A stretch of 64,000 nucleotides of DNA from an uncultured Bacteroidales bacterium (lineage in GTDB: Bacteria > Bacteroidota > Bacteroidia > Bacteroidales > UBA932), in contig CALUST010000010.1 in the NCBI GenBank assembly GCA_944323505.1, positions 1-64,000 on the forward strand. Direction: 5' to 3'. Made by a program: the position numbers and the translations under genes. Of the stretch, positions 44,887-53,308 are shown one piece after another (positions within the stretch are counted from its first letter, which is position 1; every line of letters starts with the position of its first letter). The notes below the pieces were generated by a model. It saw only the letters and a program-made list of their open reading frames with translations. It did not search any database and was not told where the DNA came from.

Positions 44887-45441
44887 ATGAGAATCATAGG
44901 AGGCAGACTGAAAGGGAAGGCGGTCAATCCGCCGTCAGACTATAAGGCGAGGCCCACGACGGACTTTGCGAGGGAGGGGCTTTTCAACATCCTTGACAAT
45001 GAATACGAACTCGGCAATGTCTCTGTCCTCGATCTTTTCGGCGGGACAGGGTCGATATCATTCGAATTCGCATCCAGAGGGGCAGTGGAGGTGTATTGCG
45101 TGGAGATGGCTCCTGCCAATGCCTCATTCATCAGAGCCCAGGCTGCCAGGCTGGGACTGTCCAATGTGACTGTGGTACGGCACAATGTGTTCGATTTCAT
45201 ACCGATATGCAGGAAGAAGTTCGACATAGTGTTTGCCGATCCTCCGTATGCGATGGAAGGTCTGGATACATTGCCGGACAAGGTGCTGGGGGCGGACATA
45301 TTGTCAGATGAAGGGTATTTCATACTTGAGCATCCGGCAGACTATTCATTTGCCGTACACCCTTGCTTTGTCAAGGAGAAAAAATACGGGAATGTTCATT
45401 TTTCATTTTTTGAAAACACCAAGGCAGATGGAGACAGATAA
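44887..45441 (+). CDS. rsmD: 16S rRNA (guanine(966)-N2)-methyltransferase
   Basis: A 184-residue RsmD-type methyltransferase: 'MRIIGGRLKGKAV', 'RPTTDFAREGLFNIL', SAM-binding 'VLDLFGGTGSISFEFASRGA' (residues 47-66) and the catalytic DPPY (118-121). It methylates N2 of a guanine in 16S rRNA. It begins 5 bases after the DUF3822 gene, and its last 14 bases overlap the start of the CDF transporter. Confidence 0.94.
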   Translation: MRIIGGRLKGKAVNPPSDYKARPTTDFAREGLFNILDNEYELGNVSVLDLFGGTGSISFEFASRGAVEVYCVEMAPANASFIRAQAARLGLSNVTVVRHNVFDFIPICRKKFDIVFADPPYAMEGLDTLPDKVLGADILSDEGYFILEHPADYSFAVHPCFVKEKKYGNVHFSFFENTKADGDR

Positions 45442-46348
45442 GACCATTATTACAGGACAGAGGGAGAAAAGGATAGAGAAGGTCACTTTGCAGGGGGCGG
45501 TCGTCAACCTGCTCCTCTCGGCAGGCAAGATTGCAGCCGGGATATGGGGGAGGAGTGCGGCAATGCTCGCTGACGGGGTGCATTCGTTCTCGGATCTGGT
45601 GAGTGATTTCGTGGTCCTGGTCTTTGTGCGGATATCGTCAAAGAAGATGGACCGCGACCATGAGTACGGGCATGGCAAGTTCGAGACTCTGGCAACATTG
45701 ATTGTGAGCCTTCTGCTGCTTGTCGTGGGCGCCCTCTTCCTTGCCGACGGGATAGGCAGCATAGTCTCTGTCATTTCAGGCGAATCCATCCCTGAGCCCG
45801 GATATGTCGCCCTTGTCGCGGCAGTGGTCTCAATAGTCGTCAAGGAATGGCTTTACAGATATACGGCACGGGTGGGCAAGGAGGTTGACAGCCCTGTCAT
45901 GGTGGCCAATGCCTGGCATCACAGGTCTGACGCCTTGTCTTCGATAGCATCCCTTGTCGGCATCGGCGGTGCTATCCTGCTCGGGGACAAATGGACCCTG
46001 CTCGACCCGCTCGCGTCTTGTGGCATAAGTATCGCGATTGTCATTGTGGCCGTGAAGATGGCCGGTCCTGCCCTCAATGAACTCTTGGAGGGCTCTTTGC
46101 CGGATGATGTGGAGAAGGATATTGTCGCGACGGCAGGTGCTGTGGAAGGTGTCAAGGACGTGCACAACCTGAAGACAAGGAGAAACGGCACTTCAATGAT
46201 TATTGAGGCCCATATCGTCGTTGACCCGATGATTTCCGTCCAGGAGGCGCACAATATAGTGACTTCGGCAGAGAAGGCGCTGATCGCGAAGTACGGTCCG
46301 GAGACGCAGATCTCCTTTCATGTGGAGCCGTGCGTGAATGCCGAATGA
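45428..46348 (+). CDS. CDF-family cation efflux transporter
   Basis: A 306-residue cation diffusion facilitator with six membrane helices. Transport site motifs are 'AAMLADGVHSFSDLVSDF' (HxxxD) and 'AWHHRSDALSSIASLVG' (HxxxD), and the C-terminal cytoplasmic domain has 'VKDVHNLKTRRNGTSMIIEAHIVVD'. It expels Zn(II), Co(II), Fe(II) or Mn(II) by proton exchange; the precise metal is not clear. The ATG at 45428 overlaps rsmD by 14 bases; the longer open frame back to 45233 lies within rsmD and is not used. Confidence 0.92.
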   Translation: METDKTIITGQREKRIEKVTLQGAVVNLLLSAGKIAAGIWGRSAAMLADGVHSFSDLVSDFVVLVFVRISSKKMDRDHEYGHGKFETLATLIVSLLLLVVGALFLADGIGSIVSVISGESIPEPGYVALVAAVVSIVVKEWLYRYTARVGKEVDSPVMVANAWHHRSDALSSIASLVGIGGAILLGDKWTLLDPLASCGISIAIVIVAVKMAGPALNELLEGSLPDDVEKDIVATAGAVEGVKDVHNLKTRRNGTSMIIEAHIVVDPMISVQEAHNIVTSAEKALIAKYGPETQISFHVEPCVNAE

Positions 46349-46383
46349 TTTTCAGATACCGCTTGATTAAGAAATCAGATATT

Positions 46384-47253
46384 ATGCGAACAGGAACAGT
46401 CACATACCTTGCCGTTGCCGCAGTGCTCATCTGCGTCGCGTCGCAGAGCCTTAAGGCGCAGACTGCAGCGAGCCTTTTTCTCAAATCCGACGGAAAGCAG
46501 GTCACGGAGATTTTCTCCAGGTCCGGGAATGAATATAAGACGGTCGGGCATCACGGCCCGGCAGTGGAGAATACCCACATGGCATTGAGAATCTATTTCA
46601 ATGACAGCGGGGCTGTAGATGTCTACTCAAAATCCGGCCGCGGTATGGAACTGGAGAAATACAGGTGGTATCCCGATGCCGAGTCCCGGGAGAAATACGG
46701 ACTCGGATGCGACGAATATCTTGTCGGCAAGACTGTAGGCCTCGGGGGAATTGCATTGTGGGACGGGGATGAAGAGGTCCGGCTGAAGGCTACCAAAGGC
46801 CGCCGTGCCCGTGTCGGCGACACCAGAAAAGGCAAATTTGCGGAGATGATTTCATACGGTGTCCCTTATTGCGGGGATACGGTGGATATAAAGGTCCGTA
46901 TCGAAGTCTCGACGAAGAGCCGCAATGCCGTGGTGACGGCTGAAGAACTTTCCGGGAAGAAAGTACGGTTCCTCACAGGAGTCAACTATCCCGAAGGGGC
47001 GTATGTAAGTTATGGGGATGGCTATATCTGTGTCTGGGGCGTACATCCGGCAGACGTCTCCGACAGCCCGTGTCCTGTCGGAGGGGGAATGCTGTTCCGG
47101 TCCAAGGATTTCAGTGCACCTGAAAAGACGGGGGATATGGTGAGGATAATATCACAGCCGTCGTCAGAGATCCGTACCGAGATTGTGTCTGCATCGACCA
47201 AGGAGGCTGAACTCAATACGGCGAAACGTTTTGAGGCCTATGTCACAAGATAG
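46384..47253 (+). CDS. DUF4861 family exported protein
   Basis: A 289-residue protein with a signal peptide (about 1-25, 'YLAVAAVLICVASQSLKAQ'). The body matches DUF4861: 'GHHGPAVENTHMALRIYFNDSGAVDVYSKSGRGMELEKYRWYP', 'YLVGKTVGLGGIALWDGDE', 'SYGVPYCGDTVDIKVRIEV', 'LTGVNYPEGAYVSYGDGYICVWGVHPAD'. This family often occurs with polysaccharide-degrading loci (for example rhamnogalacturonan-type), but its activity is unsettled. Here it is isolated from carbohydrate genes, 35 bases after the CDF gene. Nothing in the sequence shows its substrate. Confidence 0.83.
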   Translation: MRTGTVTYLAVAAVLICVASQSLKAQTAASLFLKSDGKQVTEIFSRSGNEYKTVGHHGPAVENTHMALRIYFNDSGAVDVYSKSGRGMELEKYRWYPDAESREKYGLGCDEYLVGKTVGLGGIALWDGDEEVRLKATKGRRARVGDTRKGKFAEMISYGVPYCGDTVDIKVRIEVSTKSRNAVVTAEELSGKKVRFLTGVNYPEGAYVSYGDGYICVWGVHPADVSDSPCPVGGGMLFRSKDFSAPEKTGDMVRIISQPSSEIRTEIVSASTKEAELNTAKRFEAYVTR

Positions 47254-47277
47254 GAAGTGTATTCATCAGGAGGCGAT

Positions 47278-47784
47278 ATGTCAAAGACAGGAAAGACAGA
47301 GAAGACCAATGCGGCGAGGCTTCTGGACAAGGCTGCCGTCAGTTATGAACTGATACCGTATGAAGTGGACGAGAACGACCTTGCTGCAGGTCATATAGCC
47401 TCCCAGTTGGGTGAGCCGCTTGACCAGGTCTTCAAGACGCTCGTGCTCTCAGGTGACAGGACCGGATATTTCGTATGTGTCGTCCCTGGGGACTCTGAAG
47501 TCGATCTGAAAGCCGCCGCAAAGGTCTCCGGCAACAAGAAATGCGATCTCATACACATGAAAGACCTGCTTCAGGTCACAGGGTATATCAGGGGCGGCTG
47601 TTCTCCGGTGGGGATGAAGAAGCCTTTCCCGACATTCTTTGATTCATCTGCGATGGATTTCCCGTACATCTATGTCAGTGCCGGAGTGCGCGGACTCCAG
47701 TTCAAGGTGGCTCCTGCCGATATCATAGGCTATGTCAAAGCCTCGCTCGCCCCGATTGCAAGGAAATCAGGGCAGGAGGACTGA
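47278..47784 (+). CDS. ybaK: YbaK/EbsC-type aminoacyl-tRNA deacylase
   Basis: A 168-residue YbaK family protein: 'TNAARLLDKAAVSYELIPYEVDENDLAAGHIASQLG', 'VFKTLVL', 'VVPGDSEVDLKAAAKVSGNKKCDLIHMKDLLQVTGYIRGGCSPVGMKKPFP', 'FPYIYVSAGVRGLQFKV'. It hydrolyses misacylated Cys-tRNA(Pro) or related species, preserving translation fidelity. The start at 47278 follows a canonical AGGAGG site six bases upstream, which is unusual for Bacteroidota. It ends 30 bases before the convergent CoA-transferase gene. Confidence 0.92.
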   Translation: MSKTGKTEKTNAARLLDKAAVSYELIPYEVDENDLAAGHIASQLGEPLDQVFKTLVLSGDRTGYFVCVVPGDSEVDLKAAAKVSGNKKCDLIHMKDLLQVTGYIRGGCSPVGMKKPFPTFFDSSAMDFPYIYVSAGVRGLQFKVAPADIIGYVKASLAPIARKSGQED

Positions 47785-47814
47785 TTAGGGGTGGGTGATT
47801 GCAGTAGACGGGCT

Positions 47815-49122
47815 TTATATGCTGAAATGGTGATAATGCGGCCCGAATCTTTCGAAAGCGGCCCTGTCGAGCATCTCCCTGTGGTCCGGATGAGCCACGC
47901 TGATGACCAGTTTCGCCCTTTCCTGCATCGATTTCCCGTAGAGGTCCACGGCTCCGTATTCTGTGACGAACCAGTGTATATGGGCGCGGGATGTGACCAC
48001 TCCTGCCCCCTGCAGCAGGGTCGGGGATATCTTGCTTTCCCCTTTCTTTGTGCATGACGGCATTGCGATGATTGCCTTGCCTCCCTGGGAAAGCGATGCC
48101 CCGTATATGAAGTCCATCTGCCCGCCTGTACCGGAATAGAACCTGGTCCCGAGCGAGTCAGCGCAGACCTGTCCTGTGATATCCACCTGCAGGGCGGAAT
48201 TGATGGCTGTGGTCTTAGGGTTTCTTGCAATCATGTACGGGTCGTTGGTGTACCCGACATCCATCATCGCCACCATCGGATTGTCGTCAATGAAGTCGTA
48301 GCACTGCTGTGAGCCCATCAGGAATGTCGATACCAGTTTCCCCTTGTCGATTCCCTTGTTGGAGCCGTTTATCACGCCTTTTTCGACGAGATGCAGCACC
48401 CCGTCAGCGAACATTTCCGTATGGATGCCAAGATTCCTGTGGCCGCCGAGCTGGGCCAGCACGGCATTCGGTATGGCTCCGATGCCCATCTGCAGACAGG
48501 CTCCGTCTTCGATAAGTTCTGCGCAATGCCTGCCGATGGCTGTCTCCACTTCGTCCGGTTCGCTGAAATGCGCCTCCTTCAGAGGTGTGTCATCTTCCAC
48601 GAAGATGTCAATCATGCTCATAGGTATCATTGCCTGCCCCCATGCACGTGGCACGTGGGGGTTGACCACTGCGATGACAGTGCTGGCGCATTCGATGGCG
48701 GCGAGAGTCGCGTCTACGGATGTCCCGAGGGACACGAATCCGTGTTTGTCCGGAGGAGACACCTGTATCATGGCCACATCGCATGGCAGCGCCCCGCATC
48801 TGTACAGTTTCTGGGTCTCGCTCAGAAGCACCGGTATGTAGTCTGAGTATCCGCTCTGTACGCTCTTGCGGACATTCGATCCTACGAAGAATGCCTGATG
48901 GAAGAAAATCCCGTCGAATTTCGGGTCAGTATAAGGGGCGTCCCCCTCCGTATGCAGATGATGGATTCTCACATTCTTCAGCTCGCCTCTTTCCCCGCGT
49001 CTGCACAATGCCTCAATCAATATCCCCGGTGCACTTGCCACGCTGCTGAGATGGATGTGGTCTCCTGATTTGACAATACTTACTGCCTCATCTGCCGAAA
49101 CATAACGGATGCTCTCTTTCAT
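47815..49122 (-). CDS. Acetyl-CoA hydrolase/acyl-CoA:carboxylate CoA-transferase
   Basis: A 435-residue CoA-transferase of the AcoA/Cat1/butyryl-CoA:acetate CoA-transferase fold. The catalytic glutamate lies in 'LGIHTEMFADGVL' (about E236), and the C-terminal active-site loop is 'SGTGGQMDF'. Other blocks are 'HLSSVASAPGILIEAL', 'IHHLHTEGDAPYTD', 'VSPPDKHGFVSLGTSVDA' and 'DITGQVCADSLGTRFYSG'. Members swap CoA between acyl-CoA and acetate, succinate or butyrate, or hydrolyse acetyl-CoA. The fine specificity (4-hydroxybutyrate, butyryl- or succinyl-CoA) is unresolved. It fits with the ackA-ptb-buk operon 10 kb away as short-chain fatty-acid metabolism. A minus-strand promoter is seen upstream; the ATG at 49122 is preferred over a TTG at 49134. 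Confidence 0.9.
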   Translation of the reverse strand: MKESIRYVSADEAVSIVKSGDHIHLSSVASAPGILIEALCRRGERGELKNVRIHHLHTEGDAPYTDPKFDGIFFHQAFFVGSNVRKSVQSGYSDYIPVLLSETQKLYRCGALPCDVAMIQVSPPDKHGFVSLGTSVDATLAAIECASTVIAVVNPHVPRAWGQAMIPMSMIDIFVEDDTPLKEAHFSEPDEVETAIGRHCAELIEDGACLQMGIGAIPNAVLAQLGGHRNLGIHTEMFADGVLHLVEKGVINGSNKGIDKGKLVSTFLMGSQQCYDFIDDNPMVAMMDVGYTNDPYMIARNPKTTAINSALQVDITGQVCADSLGTRFYSGTGGQMDFIYGASLSQGGKAIIAMPSCTKKGESKISPTLLQGAGVVTSRAHIHWFVTEYGAVDLYGKSMQERAKLVISVAHPDHREMLDRAAFERFGPHYHHFSI

Positions 49123-49173
49123 TCTTTGTTTCAATTATGCGGTTATTTTCTGTCAATACTTGAATTTCCTCGC

Positions 49174-49204
49174 CAAATATAGTATTTAAAGTTTAGATTC
49201 CGAA
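49174..49204 (-). promoter_or_regulatory. Promoter of the CoA-transferase gene
   Basis: Minus strand: TTCG (49201-49204, one mismatch to TTTG), 19 bases, TATATTTG (49174-49181); 52 bases before the start codon. The remaining gap to 49372 also holds a plus-strand promoter. Confidence 0.55.
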
Positions 49205-49344
49205 CTTTTTGTCCATTTTTGATTATCTTTTTAAAATATGTACCCGCGTTGTTGACCCCCGGAATATTGCAGGTCGTGAAATTTCAGACGGCGTGATAAA
49301 AGGGTATTTTTGCGATAATAAATCAATATTACGGCTGAAAGTTG

Positions 49345-49352
49345 TACATTTG
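49345..49352 (+). promoter_or_regulatory. -7 box upstream of mazG
   Basis: TACATTTG matches TAnnTTTG, 20 bases before the mazG ATG. A second -7-like TATTTTTG is at 49305-49312. No -33 TTTG at ideal spacing. Confidence 0.5.
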
Positions 49353-49372
49353 CAGCCGTAAAATCTGATGAG

Positions 49373-50191
49373 ATGAAATCGAGAGAAGAAAAACTGGCCG
49401 CTTTCGGAAGGATCCTTGACATCCTTGATGAATTGAGGGTCAAATGCCCATGGGACAGGGAGCAGACTACGGAGTCTCTCAGGCCCCAGACTATAGAGGA
49501 GGTCTATGAACTCAGCGATGCCATCCTGAAAAAGGACGGCAGGAACATCTCCAAGGAACTCGGGGATGTGCTTCTCCACGTCCTGTTCTATGCCAAGATA
49601 GGGGAGGAGCAGGGGACATACGATATAGTCGATGTCATCAACTTCCTGTGCGACAAACTTATATACAGGCATCCGCATGTGTTCTCGTCTGCCAAGGTGG
49701 CTGATTCAGCGGAAGTCATGCGCAATTGGGAGATGCTCAAGACAAAGGAGAAGGACGGCAACAAGACTGTGCTCTCCGGAGTGCCTGATGCCCTGCCGCC
49801 GCTTCTGAAGGCGTACAGGATGCAGGACAAGGCGAGGGGAGTCGGCTTTGACTGGGAGGAGAAGTCGCAGGTCTGGGACAAGGTAAAGGAGGAGCTCGGC
49901 GAATACCGTGCGGAACTTGATGCTATGGAACAGGCCTCGGATGAGGAGGCAAGGAAGGCTGCATACGACAGGGCTGAGGGCGAGCTCGGGGACTATCTTT
50001 TCGCGGTGGTCAATGCCGCCCGCCTGTACGGACTGAACCCGGATACAGCACTGGAGCGCACCTGCGCCAAGTTCAGACGCAGGTTCACATATCTTGAAGA
50101 ACATACCATCCGGCAGGGCAGAAACCTGAAAGACATGTCACTGGCAGAGATGGATGCCCTCTGGGACGAGGCCAAGGAGAAAGGACTGTAG
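49373..50191 (+). CDS. mazG: Nucleoside triphosphate pyrophosphohydrolase MazG
   Basis: A 272-residue MazG with two alpha-helical domains. The first contains 'LRVKCPWDREQTTESLRPQTIEEVYELSDAI', 'KELGDVLLHVLFYAKIGEE' and 'ADSAEVMRNWEMLKTKEKD' with the metal-binding ExxE/DxxxD pattern; the second contains 'DWEEKSQVWDKVKEELGEY' and 'ELGDYLFAVVNAARLYGLNPDTALERTCAKFRRRF'. It hydrolyses NTPs to NMPs and cleans the nucleotide pool. tcdA starts 5 bases later. It starts at ATG 49373. Confidence 0.94.
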   Translation: MKSREEKLAAFGRILDILDELRVKCPWDREQTTESLRPQTIEEVYELSDAILKKDGRNISKELGDVLLHVLFYAKIGEEQGTYDIVDVINFLCDKLIYRHPHVFSSAKVADSAEVMRNWEMLKTKEKDGNKTVLSGVPDALPPLLKAYRMQDKARGVGFDWEEKSQVWDKVKEELGEYRAELDAMEQASDEEARKAAYDRAEGELGDYLFAVVNAARLYGLNPDTALERTCAKFRRRFTYLEEHTIRQGRNLKDMSLAEMDALWDEAKEKGL

Positions 50192-50196
50192 CAGGC

Positions 50197-50937
50197 ATGG
50201 AGATGGCAGAGGACTGGAAAGAAAGGACAAGGATGCTGACCGGCGATGACGGGCTCCGGAGGCTGGAGAATGCCTGCGTTGCCGTAATAGGAGTCGGCGG
50301 GGTCGGCGGATATGCGGCGGAGATGATTGCCAGGGCCGGGGTCGGTCACATGATCATACTGGACAGCGATGTCGTGTCGGTCACGAACAAGAACAGGCAG
50401 ATTCTTGCTCTGGACTCAACCATAGGCCGTCCGAAATGCCGTGTGCTCGCGGAAAGGCTCATGGACATCAATCCGGACCTGGATCTGACGGTGCTTGAGA
50501 CATACCTCGATGTGGATGACCCGGCGGCAGTGCTTGGAGGGTATCATATTGACTATCTTGTGGACGCCATCGATACTCTCTCCCCCAAGATGTCTCTCAT
50601 CAGATACTGCATGGACAACGGCATACCGCATGTCTCGTCAATGGGCGCAGGGGCAAAGACTGATGCGACAAAGGTGAGGATTGCAGATATCTCCAAATCA
50701 TACAACTGCCCCCTTGCGTTCGTCGTGCGCAAACGTCTGCGGCGTATGGGGATAAAGCGCGGATTCAAGGTGGTCTTCTCCGAGGAACTGCCGGACCGGG
50801 ATGCCATCGTGGAATGCGATGACAGGAACAAGAAGTCCCAGGTCGGGACTATCTCATATATGCCGGCCGTATTCGGATGTATCTGTGCCCAGGCAGCATT
50901 GACATATCTTTTGTCATCGGATTTGTCTGCCAATTGA
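50197..50937 (+). CDS. tcdA: tRNA threonylcarbamoyladenosine dehydratase (TcdA)
   Basis: A 246-residue E1-like ThiF/HesA enzyme: nucleotide-binding 'AVIGVGGVGGYAAEMIARAGVGHMIILDSDVVSVTNKNRQ' (P-loop about 31-38, acidic D about 57), 'DAIDTLSPKMSLIRYCMDNGIPHVSSMGAGAKTDATKVRIADI' and the basic 'VVRKRLRRMGIKRGFKVVFSEE'. TcdA cyclises t6A to ct6A at position 37 of ANN-reading tRNAs. The length matches the family. It is 5 bases downstream of mazG and so co-transcribed. Confidence 0.92.
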   Translation: MEMAEDWKERTRMLTGDDGLRRLENACVAVIGVGGVGGYAAEMIARAGVGHMIILDSDVVSVTNKNRQILALDSTIGRPKCRVLAERLMDINPDLDLTVLETYLDVDDPAAVLGGYHIDYLVDAIDTLSPKMSLIRYCMDNGIPHVSSMGAGAKTDATKVRIADISKSYNCPLAFVVRKRLRRMGIKRGFKVVFSEELPDRDAIVECDDRNKKSQVGTISYMPAVFGCICAQAALTYLLSSDLSAN

Positions 50938-50956
50938 AAGGATTTTCTTATTTTTG
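50922..50956 (+). promoter_or_regulatory. Promoter of the 51017 gene
   Basis: TTTG (50922-50925), 23 bases, TATTTTTG (50949-50956), within and after the end of tcdA; 60 bases before the start at 51017. Confidence 0.5.
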
Positions 50957-51016
50957 CAGACTATGTGCGGACAGACATGTCCCAGAATGTGCCCGTTGAA
51001 TTAAATTATATTGCAA

Positions 51017-52135
51017 ATGGCTGATTACAGGATAGTTGAGGTCAAGACAAAAAGAGATCTCCGTAAATTCATATCTTTTCCTGACAAGTTGTACAAGGAT
51101 TGCCCCCAATATGTGCCGGCTCTTCATTCCGACCAGGTGAAGTCCCTGACCAAGGTGGCATCCCTGAAATACTGTACCCGTGTGATGTGGCTTGCAATGG
51201 ACGGCAAAAAGGTGGTCGGCCGTATCTGCGGTATGATAAATCCGAGATACAACGAGAGATACAATAAGAGGCGGGCGCGTTTCGGCTGGTTCGACACCAT
51301 CAATGACATAGAGGTGGCCAGACTGTTGCTCGGCACGGCGGAGGCTTGGGCGAAGTCCATGGGCATGAACGAGATACACGGCCCTCTGTATTACAATACC
51401 CTGGGCAAGCAGGGGATGCTTGTCGAGGGATTCGAGAACCTGGCCCCGTTCAACTGCATATACAACTATCCGTATTACAATGACCTGGTGACGGCTCTTG
51501 GCTATGTCAAGGAATGCGACTGGCTCCAGTATAAGATGAAGGCCAACCAGGGAGTCCCGGACAAGCTTGCCAATATAGCCGGTCGTCTGAAGGAGAGATA
51601 CAAGTTGCGGGAGGGCGACATCGATTCACTGAAGCATGACAAGGCTCTTGTCAGGGAATTCTTCAGGATCTACAATGAGAGCTTTGCCGAGAACGTGTAC
51701 AATTTCGTGCCTTTTACGGAGGAAGAGATGGAAGAGGAGGCTGCCCAGACCATAGGTCTCCTTGACAAGAGGCTCTGCTGTTTCCTTCTCGACGGGGACA
51801 ATGAGATAGCGGCATTCGGGATATCTTTCCCGAGCATCTCCAAGGCTCTCCAGAAGGCTAAAGGCTCTATGTTCCCGTTCGGCTGGATACATTTCCTCAG
51901 GGCATTGAGGAAATTCGATACGATAGACCTGATGCTCAACGGGGCATCACCGAAGTGGCAGAATACGGGCGTCTCGTCCGTATATCATTGCATTATGGCG
52001 CGCAAGTATCAGGAGTGTGATGTGCAGTGGGCCATTGCCAACCCGCAGATCGAGACCAACCTGGCCGTAAATGTATGGGACAGGTATGAGCATGAACTCT
52101 ATATGAGACGCAGGTGCTACATCAAATCCATCTGA
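51017..52135 (+). CDS. GNAT-like acyltransferase family protein
   Basis: A 372-residue protein found widely in Bacteroidota. The layout resembles a GNAT fold in duplicate: 'RDLRKFISFPDKLYKDCPQYVPALHSDQ', 'LDGKKVVGRICGMIN', 'GWFDTINDIEVARLLLGTAEAWAKSMGMNEIHGPLYYNTLGKQGMLVEGF' and a second half with 'FAFGIS', 'SSVYHCIMARKYQECDVQWAIANPQIETNLAVNVWDRY'. The substrate is unknown. ATG 51017 is preferred over a TTG at 51011. It lies between tcdA and prfA on the same strand, with its own promoter. Confidence 0.8.
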   Translation: MADYRIVEVKTKRDLRKFISFPDKLYKDCPQYVPALHSDQVKSLTKVASLKYCTRVMWLAMDGKKVVGRICGMINPRYNERYNKRRARFGWFDTINDIEVARLLLGTAEAWAKSMGMNEIHGPLYYNTLGKQGMLVEGFENLAPFNCIYNYPYYNDLVTALGYVKECDWLQYKMKANQGVPDKLANIAGRLKERYKLREGDIDSLKHDKALVREFFRIYNESFAENVYNFVPFTEEEMEEEAAQTIGLLDKRLCCFLLDGDNEIAAFGISFPSISKALQKAKGSMFPFGWIHFLRALRKFDTIDLMLNGASPKWQNTGVSSVYHCIMARKYQECDVQWAIANPQIETNLAVNVWDRYEHELYMRRRCYIKSI

Positions 52136-52180
52136 GGCACCGTGTCCCGAACCGATAACAGAAGTAGTTTAAAGTGATAT

Positions 52181-53266
52181 ATGGCGGAAAACAACACATT
52201 ATTGGACAAGATCCTCGGATTGCAGGACAAATATGAGTCACTTCAGACCCAGTTGTCTGATCCCGAGGTGATTGCTGACATGAAGAAATATGTGCAGCTC
52301 AACAAGGAGTACAAGGAGCTTGCTCCTATCATCAGAGCCGGTCAGGAATATAAGAAGATGATGGACGAGTATGAGTCTGCAAAGGATATAATAGCCAATG
52401 AGAAAGATGAGGAGTTGAGAGAGATGGCAAAGGAGGAGATTGCGGAGATAGAGCCGAAGATTCCGGAGATGGAGCAGAATATCAAACTGCTGCTCATACC
52501 GGCCGATCCTCAGGACAGCAAGAATGCCATCATCGAGATCAGAGGCGGTACAGGCGGTGACGAGGCGGCAATCTTTGCCGGGGACCTTTTCAGGATGTAT
52601 TCAAAATATGTCGAGAGGAGGGGATGGAAACTTGAGGTCACCAACCAGTCGGAGGGTGCTGCAGGCGGATTCAAGGAGATTGTCTTCAAAGTGACCGGAG
52701 ACGGCGTGTACGGAGTGATGAAATACGAGTCCGGTGTGCATCGCGTGCAGAGAGTGCCTCAGACCGAGACCCAAGGCAGGGTACACACCTCAGCGGCTTC
52801 GGTGGCTGTGCTCCCTGAGGCTGACGAGTTTGATATCGAACTGAACATGAACGACATCCGTAAGGATACATTCTGTTCGTCAGGTCCTGGAGGGCAGTCT
52901 GTCAACACCACTTATTCCGCCATACGTCTTACCCATATCCCTTCCGGTATAGTCGTGCAGTGCCAGGATGAGAAGTCACAGCTCAAGAATTTCGACAAGG
53001 CCCTTGCAGAACTCCGTACAAGGCTCTACAATATGGAGTATGAGAAATATCTGAACGAGATTTCTGCCAAGAGGAAGACGATGGTGTCAACGGGAGACAG
53101 GTCGGCGAAGATCCGTACATACAATTATCCGCAGTCAAGGGTGACTGACCACAGGATAAATTATACTATGTACAATCTGCCTGTCTTCATGGACGGGGAC
53201 ATTCAGGAAGTCCTGGACCAGTTGCAGATAGCAGAGAACGCAGAGCGTCTCAAGGCAGCGGAATAG
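52181..53266 (+). CDS. prfA: Peptide chain release factor 1
   Basis: A 361-residue class I release factor. It has the long N-terminal helical domain, '[23 protein letters not shown]', '[33 protein letters not shown]' and the catalytic GGQ at 237-239 ('[17 protein letters not shown]'), which is where the glutamine is methylated. The codon-recognition region supports RF1 (UAA/UAG); '[21 protein letters not shown]' closes it. Translation termination role, cytoplasmic. The riboswitch candidate and yhhQ follow within 42 bases. Confidence 0.96.
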   Translation: MAENNTLLDKILGLQDKYESLQTQLSDPEVIADMKKYVQLNKEYKELAPIIRAGQEYKKMMDEYESAKDIIANEKDEELREMAKEEIAEIEPKIPEMEQNIKLLLIPADPQDSKNAIIEIRGGTGGDEAAIFAGDLFRMYSKYVERRGWKLEVTNQSEGAAGGFKEIVFKVTGDGVYGVMKYESGVHRVQRVPQTETQGRVHTSAASVAVLPEADEFDIELNMNDIRKDTFCSSGPGGQSVNTTYSAIRLTHIPSGIVVQCQDEKSQLKNFDKALAELRTRLYNMEYEKYLNEISAKRKTMVSTGDRSAKIRTYNYPQSRVTDHRINYTMYNLPVFMDGDIQEVLDQLQIAENAERLKAAE

Positions 53267-53276
53267 GCTCCTGCCC

Positions 53277-53306
53277 AGTGTGCTTGGTAACCACTTAAAA
53301 AACAAG
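53277..53306 (+). promoter_or_regulatory. preQ1-I riboswitch candidate controlling yhhQ
   Basis: A 30-base pseudoknot-forming segment immediately before the yhhQ start. P1 is AGTG (53277-53280) paired with CACT (53292-53295). The loop is TGCTTGGTAAC (53281-53291), starting with the conserved U and ending in the C that would pair with preQ1. An A-rich tail leads to CAAG (53303-53306), which is complementary to CTTG in the loop (53283-53286) and would form P2. The layout is very close to the Thermoanaerobacter tengcongensis preQ1-I aptamer. P2 lies next to the ribosome binding region (ATG at 53309), so ligand binding should block translation. The 4-bp P1 is on the short side. Confidence 0.72.
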
Positions 53307-53308
53307 AA

